From Actinomycetes bacterium (GTDB lineage: Bacteria; Actinomycetota; Actinomycetes; Actinomycetales; Microbacteriaceae), in NCBI GenBank assembly GCA_023450335.1, contig JAEXHA010000006.1, positions 1-13,492 of the forward strand: DNA of 13,492 bases, in the 5' to 3' direction. Every line of letters starts with the position of its first letter. The stretch's first letter is position 1. A program made the translations under genes and the position numbers. The notes beneath the pieces were generated by a model. That model did not search any database. It was not told the origin of the DNA and saw only the letters and a list, made by a program, of their open reading frames with translations. Positions 1-5,915 of this stretch are shown in pieces.

Positions 1-2
1 GC

Positions 3-8
3 TATTGT
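3..8 (+). promoter_or_regulatory. possible -10 element upstream of the first gene
   Basis: TATTGT fits the actinobacterial TANNNT -10 pattern and sits about 60 bases before the chosen start of the first gene. The -35 region lies outside the window. A run of nine G (12-20) follows where the transcript would begin. This rests on a single short motif in a truncated context, so it is only suggestive. Confidence 0.2.
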
Positions 9-69
9 ACCGGGGGGGGGTATGCCGCGCCACCCACCCCCGCTTCGTCTGCCCGAGAGGACTCACGAC

Positions 70-1359
70 GTGATGGACACGATGACCGTCGACTACGCCG
101 CCGGCGAAGTGCGACCCACCCGCGCCCAGGGCTGCGCCCCCGCGCAGGTCGCAGCGTTCCTGCGCGACCGCGGCGTGCTCGCGGCGGTCGGCCGCGCGGA
201 CATGGACGCGCTCAGCGCCGCGGCCGGGGTCTCCGACGACCTGCTGCCGGTGCAGCTGTGCCTGGCGGTCGCCGCCGACCGCCGGGTGCTGGTGAGCACC
301 GCCGACGGCCCGGTGCCCGGACCGTCGCTCGCCGACCTCGTCGAAGAGCTCGCGGAGGCGACCGGCTGCGACGTCGACATCGCCGAGGAGTTCGCATCGG
401 GCGCTGCCGAGATCGACGCGGACGAGCATGCCTCCGGCGACGAGGATGCATCCGGCGATGAGGATGCCGGTATGCAATGGGTGGACGTCCCCGACGACAC
501 GCTGCCCGATGTCGTGATCTGCCGCTCGCCCCTCGATGCTCTGCCCCTGCTGGCGCGGGACGTCTCCTCGCCGCTGCGCGCCACGCGGGTCGGCGAGCAT
601 CTCGTCGTGCAGTTCGGGCCCGACGCCCAGCTGCACGAACACGGCTGGCTGGGCGCGGACGGTCCGGTCATCGCGCTGTCCGGGTTCGGCGGCGACCGTT
701 ACGTGAGCGTGCTCGTCGGCCGCGGCACTCTGCCGGGGCAGGCCACGCTCGCCCGCGCCGTGCCGCTCACCCCCGTCTTCACGTCTGGCGAAGTGGCGTC
801 CGCCACGGCGCCGATCCTTGATCTGCTCGGCGATACCCACCGACAGCCGGATTCGCAGCTGTCGCTGCTGCGTGCCGAGGCGCCGTTCGCGCAGCTCGAC
901 GCACGCGCCGTGTCGGCCGAGGTGCAGTCCGACGCGCCGAACTGGTTCGGTCGTGTGCTCGTCGCGATCGGCGTCCCGGCCGACGTCGCCGCCGTCGCCG
1001 CCGCGGCGGCCGAGGGTGACCAGCTGCCGGACGCGATCGAGGTCGAACCCCTCGGCTTCTGGGCGGCGCTGCGTGATTCGCTGCGCAGGTTCGACCAGGA
1101 CGTGCTCGACGACACGCGCCCCCGAGGTCCGCTGCGTCGCCTGCACGCCCTGGGGCTGCGCAAGCCGCTCGCGCTGCTGGCCACCATCGTCCCCGAACTG
1201 GCGGTCGGTGTGCCGGCGCTGACCTGGGTGTGGACCGCCGACCCGCGGCCGTGGTGGATGGTCGCGATCGGCGTGGTCGCGGCGCTGCTCATCGTGGATG
1301 CCGTCGCCGACATCGTCGTGATGATCCGGCGCCTGGTGCGCCGCGCCGCGGCGCGCTGA
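70..1359 (+). CDS. hypothetical protein with two C-terminal membrane helices and an acidic repeat
   Basis: I do not recognise this protein of about 429 residues. GTG at 70 is preferred because GAGAGG (55-60) lies nine bases upstream; ATG at 73 or 82 is possible, and an in-frame ATG at 22 has no convincing ribosome site. The N-terminal part is soluble and rich in Ala, Asp and Val. Residues about 118-134 carry an acidic hexapeptide repeat of the EDASGD type. After a charged segment rich in Arg (about 335-365), two hydrophobic helices follow at about 366-387 and 395-419, and the protein ends in a basic Arg-rich tail. There is no signal peptide, so the long N-terminal part is probably cytoplasmic with a C-terminal hairpin anchor. 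Codon use matches the neighbours. It converges on the esterase gene. Function cannot be assigned. Confidence 0.8.
   Translation: MMDTMTVDYAAGEVRPTRAQGCAPAQVAAFLRDRGVLAAVGRADMDALSAAAGVSDDLLPVQLCLAVAADRRVLVSTADGPVPGPSLADLVEELAEATGCDVDIAEEFASGAAEIDADEHASGDEDASGDEDAGMQWVDVPDDTLPDVVICRSPLDALPLLARDVSSPLRATRVGEHLVVQFGPDAQLHEHGWLGADGPVIALSGFGGDRYVSVLVGRGTLPGQATLARAVPLTPVFTSGEVASATAPILDLLGDTHRQPDSQLSLLRAEAPFAQLDARAVSAEVQSDAPNWFGRVLVAIGVPADVAAVAAAAAEGDQLPDAIEVEPLGFWAALRDSLRRFDQDVLDDTRPRGPLRRLHALGLRKPLALLATIVPELAVGVPALTWVWTADPRPWWMVAIGVVAALLIVDAVADIVVMIRRLVRRAAAR
424..468 (+). repeat. in-frame 18-bp tandem repeat (2.5 copies)
   Basis: Units start at 424, 442 and 460. Each 18-bp unit encodes Glu-(His/Asp)-Ala-Ser-Gly-Asp, and the last copy is partial. 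Copies differ at a few positions but keep the reading frame. The repeat forms a very acidic linker between two predicted folded parts of the first gene product. Such in-frame repeats can vary in copy number between strains; that is inference. Confidence 0.75.
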
Positions 1360-1393
1360 TCTCGTTCGGCACGCGTGGCGCGCGCCTGCAGTT

Positions 1394-1417
1394 GCGCCTG
1401 CGTCGACGACGCGGCGC
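1394..1417. terminator. candidate bidirectional terminator hairpin between convergent genes
   Basis: GCGCC (1394-1398) pairs with GGCGC (1413-1417). After one bulged T (1399), GCGTC (1400-1404) pairs with GACGC (1408-1412) around a 3-base loop. This gives ten GC-rich pairs in the 106-bp gap where the first gene (+) and the esterase gene (-) converge. There is no T tract on either side, which is common for high-GC actinobacterial terminators but leaves the assignment uncertain. I see nothing else in this gap. Confidence 0.4.
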
Positions 1418-1465
1418 CCGCGGGGTCTGCGCTGACGCCGATTGACGACGTGGGACCGGCGAGAT

Positions 1466-2449
1466 CTACGCCGCCGCCACCGGCATCCGCTCGCCCACGA
1501 AGCCGGCCTGCACCATCCACTGCACGGCCTGACCACCCTCATGCTGGTTGTGGGTGTAGACCTCGATCTGCTTATCGGCGTGAGCGTAGCGGTTGAACGC
1601 GGTGTACACCGTCGACGGCGGGCAGATCATGTCGTGCAGCGCCACCGAGAACAGGCCCGGGGCGCTCGCGCGGGTGGCGAAATTCGCGCCGTCGAAGTAC
1701 GACAGCGTCTCGAACACCCGGTCGTCGGCGCCGCGGTGCACCGCGAGGTAGCGCACGATCTCCTCATACGGGTCGTGCCCGGTCATGCCGACGGCGCGCT
1801 CGAAATGGCACAGGAACGGCACGTCGGCGAGCACGGCCACCAGGCCCTCCGACAGGCCGCCCGCCGCCAAGGCGATGCCGCCGCCCTGGCTGGTGCCGGT
1901 GACGGTGACCCGGCTCGCGTCGACCTGGGGGAGCGCGCGCACGGTGTCGACAGCACGTACCGCATCGGTGAACACGCGCCGGTAGAAGTACTCGGCCGGG
2001 TCGACGATGCCGCGGGTCATGAAGCCGGGGGTCGCCGGCCCGCTGCCGTGCGGGTCGGGGGTGTGGCCGCCCATGCCCCACAAGGCGCCTTGCCCGCGGG
2101 TGTCCATCACCAGGTGCGCGTGGCCCGATGATGCCCAGCCCAGTCGCTCGACGGGCAGGCCGCGGCCGCCGTTGTAGCCGATGAACTCCACGACGGCGGG
2201 AAGCGGCTCGCCAGCGGCGGCCGGGACAGTGAGCCACGCCTTGATCGGGTCACCGGCGAAGCCCGAGAAGGTCACGTCGAACGCGTCGATCGTGGTCAGC
2301 GGCGTCTCGACCCGCTCGATGACGGGGTCCTGTGCAGCGGCGCGGGCCTCGGCGAGCGTCGCCCGCCAGAAGTCGTCGAAGTCCGCGGGTTCGCGGACCG
2401 CGGGGCTGAAGGTGCGAAGCTCATCGAGAGGCAGATCGAAGCGGGGCAT
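1466..2449 (-). CDS. AXE1-family acetyl esterase (acetylxylan esterase / cephalosporin-C deacetylase type)
   Basis: The 327-residue product is an alpha/beta hydrolase of the AXE1 family, which removes O-acetyl groups from xylo-oligosaccharides and cephalosporin C. Family marks in order are the N-terminal FDLPLDELRTF, FIGYNGGRG (about 89-97), MDTRGQG (about 115-121), the nucleophile elbow GTSQGG with Ser187, an acid Asp273 in LHDMICPP, and His303 in HEGG. Length is typical. No signal peptide is seen, so it is probably cytoplasmic and acts on imported acetylated sugars. I chose ATG at 2449 because TAGATT lies six bases upstream, as in leaderless genes; an in-frame GTG at 2455 would overlap the start of that transcript. 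It reads in the same direction as the L,D-transpeptidase gene behind it but is separated by 187 bp of repeats. The true substrate cannot be read from sequence. Confidence 0.9.
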   Translation of the reverse strand: MPRFDLPLDELRTFSPAVREPADFDDFWRATLAEARAAAQDPVIERVETPLTTIDAFDVTFSGFAGDPIKAWLTVPAAAGEPLPAVVEFIGYNGGRGLPVERLGWASSGHAHLVMDTRGQGALWGMGGHTPDPHGSGPATPGFMTRGIVDPAEYFYRRVFTDAVRAVDTVRALPQVDASRVTVTGTSQGGGIALAAGGLSEGLVAVLADVPFLCHFERAVGMTGHDPYEEIVRYLAVHRGADDRVFETLSYFDGANFATRASAPGLFSVALHDMICPPSTVYTAFNRYAHADKQIEVYTHNQHEGGQAVQWMVQAGFVGERMPVAAA

Positions 2450-2455
2450 GCCCAC

Positions 2456-2461
2456 AATCTA
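2456..2461 (-). promoter_or_regulatory. -10 element of the esterase gene, probably leaderless
   Basis: On the minus strand TAGATT is followed by six bases and then the ATG of the esterase gene. Transcription from this TANNNT motif would begin at or next to the A of the ATG, the usual arrangement of actinobacterial leaderless genes. No convincing -35 hexamer is present at the usual distance. There is also no Shine-Dalgarno sequence, which supports the leaderless reading. Confidence 0.55.
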
Positions 2462-2486
2462 GCGGCATCCGGGAATCGTTTCCCCG

Positions 2487-2525
2487 CCTCGGCCGGTGCC
2501 CGTCGTGCACCTCGGCCGGTGCCCG
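2487..2525. repeat. 16-bp direct repeat, two copies at a 23-bp period
   Basis: The 16-mer CCTCGGCCGGTGCCCG occurs exactly at 2487-2502 and 2510-2525, with seven bases between. The second copy continues so that GGCCGG (2514-2519) and CCGGCC (2523-2528) can form a 6-bp hairpin with a 3-base loop. The repeat lies between the transpeptidase and esterase genes, upstream of the esterase -10. It may be a protein-binding site or part of a repetitive intergenic element together with the adjacent inverted repeat. Confidence 0.7.
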
Positions 2526-2534
2526 GCCACTTCG

Positions 2535-2603
2535 GCGAGAGAACAACTGGCGGACGAGAGGGTGGGTGATACCCGTTCTCTCGGCGCCCCGTTGTTCTCT
2601 CGC
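2535..2603. repeat. 69-bp intergenic element with perfect 13-bp inverted ends and nested stems
   Basis: GCGAGAGAACAAC (2535-2547) and GTTGTTCTCTCGC (2591-2603) are perfect inverted repeats. Between them CGAGAG (2555-2560) pairs with CTCTCG (2578-2583), and inside that GGGT (2564-2567) pairs with ACCC (2571-2574). The word GTTCTCTCG is present twice (2575-2583 and 2594-2602), so the left arm can pair with either copy and two alternative folds exist. No target-site duplication is obvious. The position, just after the stop of the minus-strand transpeptidase gene, fits a terminator or a REP-like/MITE-like repeat. The copy number in the genome cannot be seen from here. Confidence 0.75.
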
Positions 2604-2642
2604 GGGAAAGCAGGCAGGGGGCAGGCGGGCGGGATGCCGGGC

Positions 2643-4079
2643 TCAGGCGTGGATCCACACCTCGACGCCGTCGGGCGCCCAGTTGTAGATCTGCTGCGCG
2701 CGCCAGTTCGGCATGCCCACGCAGCCGTGGCTCATCTGGTTGCCGAAGTTGTTGTGCCAGTAGATGCCGTGGAAGGCCTGGTCGCCGTTGAAGTACATGA
2801 CCCACTCGACGTTGGGTACCTCGTAGTTCCAGTACGGGTTGTCGGGGTCGGACGCCCGCATCGTCTGCGATCGCACGTGCCAGTTGATGGCGTAGCGGCC
2901 CTGGATCGTCGGCGAGATGTTCAGCCCGCTCGAGATCAGCCACGAGTCGATGACGGCGCCGTTCTCCTTGACGTACAGGCGCTGCTGGCTGAGGTCCACC
3001 TCGAGCAGGCGCACCGATTCGGCCATCGTGTGCGCGGTGACCTCGACCGGCAGCTGATACACCGGATCCCCGGCGGCCAGCTGGTCGGCGAAGGCCTGTG
3101 CGATGCCGTCGGTGTCGCCGAGCACTCGGCCGTCCTGGCCGGGCGTGGGGGTGGCCAGCACCGTGCCGGCGGAGTCGACGATGACCGTGCCGTCGACCGG
3201 CTCCTGGTCGACCTTCTTCTTCAGGGAGTCGACCACCGTCTGGATCTGGGCGGCGTCGGCACTGATCACGAAGGCGCCCGATGCGTCCGGGGCGACGGTC
3301 AGCCACTCGGCGGCGGTGGCCGCCGGCACGGGCACCGTGCGCTCGTCGCCGACGTAGAACCCGATCTTCGCCAGCATCGCATTGAGCGCCGTCGTGGTGC
3401 TCTCGGCTTCGACCGTGGTGGCCGCGGCCTCGACGGGAGATGTCGTGGGCTCGAACACGAGGGTGCTCTCCCCAGCCGCGAAAGCGGTCTCGACGGCGGC
3501 CTCGAGCGCGGTGAGGTCGACGCCGACACCGGGCTGGGCAGGCGTGGCGACATAGGCTGTGCCGTCGAAACTGACGGCCGCGTCGACCGGATCGGTGAAC
3601 AGTTCGGGCGCGGCGGCGCGCACGGCGGCGGTGGCCACCTCGGGGTCGAGGGTGACGTCAGCGGCGACCGGGTCGCCGAACCACTGGCTCACGTTCCACA
3701 TCGGACGTTCGTCGTAGGCGCGGGCGGCCAGCGCCCCGGCATCCACGCTCGCCCCCAGCTCGGCCCCGGTCAGGGTCGGACCGCCCTCGCCGATCGTCAC
3801 CGACACCTCGGCGAGGCGGTGGGTGATCGTGTCGGTGGCCCCGCCCGAGGTGTGCAGGCCCACCGGCGTGCCGGCCACGGCCGTGCCGGGAGCGATGAGC
3901 ACGAGCGAGCTGGCGACCAGTCCCACGACCACGACGGCGGCGGGTACACCGATCCACAGACCCAGGTGACGCTTGCGCGGGGCGGGTTCGGTGGGAGCCC
4001 ACGCGACGGCCGGGGTCGGCGTCGGGTCCGACGCTTCGTCGGCCTGGTCTCTGGTCACCAGATCTGTCACGTTGCCCAC
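2643..4079 (-). CDS. membrane-anchored L,D-transpeptidase (YkuD domain)
   Basis: This 478-residue protein should form 3-3 (L,D) cross-links in peptidoglycan outside the membrane. It has a proline-rich cytoplasmic tail (1-38), one membrane helix (about 39-62), and a long extracellular part resembling the PG_binding_4 repeats found ahead of YkuD domains; the segment around residues 182-200 and its counterpart near 310-340 look like two copies. The C-terminal YkuD domain (about 355-478) carries His437 in FHGIYWH and the catalytic SHGC with Cys453. The usual Arg after SHGCV is Gly455. GTG at 4079 is used, but GTG codons at 4070 and 4058 are also possible; a GGGGTGGG stretch just upstream of 4070 could favour that one. 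It lies 58 bp behind the lipoprotein gene on the same strand and may share its transcript. Confidence 0.93.
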   Translation of the reverse strand: MGNVTDLVTRDQADEASDPTPTPAVAWAPTEPAPRKRHLGLWIGVPAAVVVVGLVASSLVLIAPGTAVAGTPVGLHTSGGATDTITHRLAEVSVTIGEGGPTLTGAELGASVDAGALAARAYDERPMWNVSQWFGDPVAADVTLDPEVATAAVRAAAPELFTDPVDAAVSFDGTAYVATPAQPGVGVDLTALEAAVETAFAAGESTLVFEPTTSPVEAAATTVEAESTTTALNAMLAKIGFYVGDERTVPVPAATAAEWLTVAPDASGAFVISADAAQIQTVVDSLKKKVDQEPVDGTVIVDSAGTVLATPTPGQDGRVLGDTDGIAQAFADQLAAGDPVYQLPVEVTAHTMAESVRLLEVDLSQQRLYVKENGAVIDSWLISSGLNISPTIQGRYAINWHVRSQTMRASDPDNPYWNYEVPNVEWVMYFNGDQAFHGIYWHNNFGNQMSHGCVGMPNWRAQQIYNWAPDGVEVWIHA

Positions 4080-4108
4080 CCCCCGGTTTCGCGCATTCGC
4101 GCTCTCTT

Positions 4109-4114
4109 ATGGTA
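4109..4114 (-). promoter_or_regulatory. possible -10 element of the L,D-transpeptidase gene
   Basis: On the minus strand TACCAT lies about 30 bases before the GTG start, in a short AT-richer stretch within the 58-bp gap after the lipoprotein gene. No good -35 is seen. It would give a leader of roughly 20 bases that contains a GCGC-rich dyad around 4091-4101. Transcription from the lipoprotein promoter is an alternative. Confidence 0.3.
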
Positions 4115-4137
4115 CGTGACCCGGGATAAAGACCGGA

Positions 4138-4578
4138 TCACGATCTGCCGCACGCCTCCCGGAAATGCGCGAACGATTCCTGCATGCCGGCGATGGGGGC
4201 GGCCAGCTCGGCCGACTGCGACAGATCGCCCTCGGCGATGGCTTTCAGCGCGGCACCGATGGCGGCCAGGTCGTCCTGCATCGGCGGCAGCAGCGCGGCC
4301 ACGGTCGAGTTCGCGACGTCGGCCGACGCGGTCTTCAGCTGCGCGGCGACCGCGGCGATCGCGTCGCCGGCCGCGGCCGGGTCGGCGGGGTCGACGGCGG
4401 CCAATGCCGAAACCGCGTCGGCGACCGCGTCGTCGACGGCCGCGCAGGCCGCCTGCACCGACTGGCTCTGGGTGCTGCGGCCCGGGTCAGACGAGCCGGG
4501 GCCGTCGCATGCGGCCAGCCCCAGCACGAGGGGGAGGGCCAGAAGGGCGGCGGCGAAGCGACGGGGCATGGCTTCCAT
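4138..4578 (-). CDS. small secreted lipoprotein of unknown function
   Basis: The 146-residue product begins with a classic lipoprotein signal: MPRR, a hydrophobic stretch, then the lipobox LAAC with the lipidated Cys24, followed by a Gly/Ser-rich linker. It should be anchored to the outer face of the membrane. The mature part (about 40-146) is very alanine-rich, predicted helical, and has regularly spaced hydrophobic and acidic residues, like a small helical bundle. Cys45 and Cys143 flank this bundle and could form a disulfide. I recognise no family. Start codons at 4578 and 4569 are both possible; neither has a strong ribosome site. It lies directly upstream of the L,D-transpeptidase gene and divergent from the ROK repressor gene, so a cell-envelope role is a fair guess, not a conclusion. 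Confidence 0.8.
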   Translation of the reverse strand: MEAMPRRFAAALLALPLVLGLAACDGPGSSDPGRSTQSQSVQAACAAVDDAVADAVSALAAVDPADPAAAGDAIAAVAAQLKTASADVANSTVAALLPPMQDDLAAIGAALKAIAEGDLSQSAELAAPIAGMQESFAHFREACGRS

Positions 4579-4602
4579 TGTCCGTCACCGGCGACAGCGG
4601 TG

Positions 4603-4608
4603 AATGTA
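4603..4608 (-). promoter_or_regulatory. -10 element of the lipoprotein gene
   Basis: On the minus strand TACATT lies 24 bases before the ATG at 4578, with a TTGGTA (4628-4633) 19 bases further upstream as a weak -35. The region 4601-4684 is markedly AT-richer than its surroundings and separates this gene from the divergent ROK repressor gene, so it probably holds both promoters and any operator. I could not find a convincing operator palindrome in it. Confidence 0.4.
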
Positions 4609-4666
4609 ACAGTTTTGTAAACACGCCTACCAAAATGGATGCCGAGGCTTGCGCCGCTCGCATTCG

Positions 4667-4672
4667 TAAGTT
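4667..4672 (+). promoter_or_regulatory. possible -10 element of the ROK repressor gene
   Basis: TAAGTT fits TANNNT and lies 12 bases before the ATG at 4685. Transcription would begin about five bases before the start codon, so the mRNA would be almost leaderless, consistent with the absence of any Shine-Dalgarno sequence. TACTAA (4674-4679) is a less conventional alternative. No -35 is seen at 16-18 bases. Confidence 0.3.
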
Positions 4673-4684
4673 CTACTAACAAAC

Positions 4685-5848
4685 ATGCAGAGCAGCATTC
4701 GTGAGTCGCAGGTCGCCGCCGGTCGTACTTTCGCCGGCGGTCGCGCCCTTCGCCCGGCCGCCAAGGTGCTGCCCGAGCACGCCCGCGCACACAACCGGTC
4801 GCTCGTCCTGCAGACGCTGTTCCACTCCGGAGCGATGAGCCGCGCCGACCTGTCGCGTGAGACGGGCCTGACGCGCGTCACGATCTCCGACCTGGTGGCC
4901 GAGCTCATCTCCGACGGCTACATCATCGAGCGCGGCGTGCGCGAGACCACCGGACCGGGCAAGCCCGCGATCCTCGTCGATCTCGATCGCGACGGGCACC
5001 GCATCATCGGACTCGATCTGTCGGGCAGTGACCGCTTTCTCGGCGCCGTGCTCACGCTCGACGGTGAGATCGTCGCGCGCCACGAGGCCGCGGTGCCTGC
5101 CGACACGGCCGCGATCCTCGACACCGTCGTGGCGCTGGCCCGCATGCTCGTCGCCGACGCGCACGCCCCCGTGCTGGGCGTCGGGGTGGGGAGCCCCGGT
5201 GTCGTCGACGACCGCGGCGTCGTGCTCGCCGCCCCCAACTTCGGCTGGACCGACATCGACCTCGAAGGCGCGCTGGCGGCCGCTGTCGAACTGCCCGTCG
5301 TGGTCGCGAACGATGCGAACGCCGCCATCCTGGCCGAGTACACCTTCGGCGGCGCCGGCGACGACATCATGCTCGTCAAGGTCGGCCGCGGTGTGGGCGC
5401 GAGCCTGCTGGCCGGCGGACAGCCGCTGCGCGGCAGCCGTTTCGCCGCCGGTGAGATCGGCCACGTCACCGTCGCCACCGACGGCGGCCCGGCCTGCGCG
5501 TGCGGCAAGGTCGGCTGCCTGGAAGCGTGGCTGTCTGTGCCCTCACTGGGCGGCCGCGTCGATGCCGCCGGCGCCGACGCCGGCACCGTGCTGCGCGATG
5601 CCGGCGAGCGGCTCGGCATCGCGCTGGCACCCATCGTCGGGGCGTTGGACCTGTCGGAGATCGTGCTGTCCGGCCCCTCCGAACTGCTGGACGGTCCGCT
5701 GGCGGCCGCGACCGCCCAGACGCTGCGCACGCGCACGCTCGCACACTTCCACGACGGCATCCGCGTACGGATGACCGCGCAGGGCGAGGACATCGTCCTG
5801 CGCGGCGCCGCCGTCATGGTCCTGTCAGGACAGCTAGGGGTGTCCTGA
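4685..5848 (+). CDS. ROK-family transcriptional repressor (NagC/XylR type)
   Basis: The 387-residue protein has the layout of ROK regulators. A winged helix-turn-helix lies at about 37-85, with the recognition part in SRADLSRETGLTRVTISDLV, followed by a ROK sugar-binding domain (about 105-385). The domain keeps the ROK marks EIGHVTV (257-263) and the zinc-binding CACGKVGCLE (271-280), plus an AND motif with Asp210. The ATP loop of ROK kinases (DxGGTK) is replaced by DLSGSD near 111, so it should bind sugar without phosphorylating it. It stands first, in the same direction as the amino-sugar transport genes, 67 bp before the binding-protein gene, and is the obvious candidate to repress them. 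An inducer such as GlcNAc, GlcNAc-6-phosphate or another sugar is inference. The start ATG has no ribosome site, as in near-leaderless genes. Confidence 0.92.
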   Translation: MQSSIRESQVAAGRTFAGGRALRPAAKVLPEHARAHNRSLVLQTLFHSGAMSRADLSRETGLTRVTISDLVAELISDGYIIERGVRETTGPGKPAILVDLDRDGHRIIGLDLSGSDRFLGAVLTLDGEIVARHEAAVPADTAAILDTVVALARMLVADAHAPVLGVGVGSPGVVDDRGVVLAAPNFGWTDIDLEGALAAAVELPVVVANDANAAILAEYTFGGAGDDIMLVKVGRGVGASLLAGGQPLRGSRFAAGEIGHVTVATDGGPACACGKVGCLEAWLSVPSLGGRVDAAGADAGTVLRDAGERLGIALAPIVGALDLSEIVLSGPSELLDGPLAAATAQTLRTRTLAHFHDGIRVRMTAQGEDIVLRGAAVMVLSGQLGVS

Positions 5849-5849
5849 C
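5824..5849 (+). promoter_or_regulatory. 9-bp perfect dyad at the end of the repressor gene (operator or hairpin)
   Basis: GTCAGGACA (5824-5832) and TGTCCTGAC (5841-5849) are perfect inverted repeats around the 8-base spacer GCTAGGGG. The dyad covers the last codons and the stop of the ROK repressor gene and starts 92 bases before the binding-protein start. The left arm is also part of an overlapping palindrome GTCCTG-T-CAGGAC (5819-5831). It could act as an operator for the repressor, or as an RNA hairpin reducing read-through or protecting the downstream message. No T tract follows, so a classic terminator is less likely. Confidence 0.6.
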
Positions 5850-5915
5850 GCCCGTCATCCCCCCCGGATGGGCCACCCGACCCCTGGACAACCAAGAGAA
5901 CAGAAGGAAGACACC

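Noticed and set aside
2496..4679. A 727-codon open frame on the plus strand opposite the L,D-transpeptidase and lipoprotein genes
   Set aside because: It is antisense to two well-supported genes, has no ribosome site, no domain pattern, and an His/Arg/Gly-rich composition typical of GC-rich shadow frames.
4601..4684. ROK operator palindrome in the AT-rich divergent region
   Set aside because: Segments such as GTTTTGTAAA and CTAACAAAC look like half-sites by eye, but no pair aligns as a convincing inverted or direct repeat.
5856..5870. Short inverted repeat CATCC-N5-GGATG before the binding-protein gene
   Set aside because: Five pairs with a C-run loop are easily expected by chance at this base composition, and the stronger dyad at 5824-5849 lies next to it.
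5868..5915. Earlier in-frame ATG for the binding protein
   Set aside because: It would add 16 polar residues ahead of the lipoprotein signal peptide and ignore the well-placed GAAGGAAG before ATG 5916.
5850..5915. DasR-type (GntR) operator upstream of the sugar operon
   Set aside because: I looked for the TGGTCTAGACCA-like palindrome expected from Streptomyces amino-sugar regulation and found nothing close to it here or in the other gaps.
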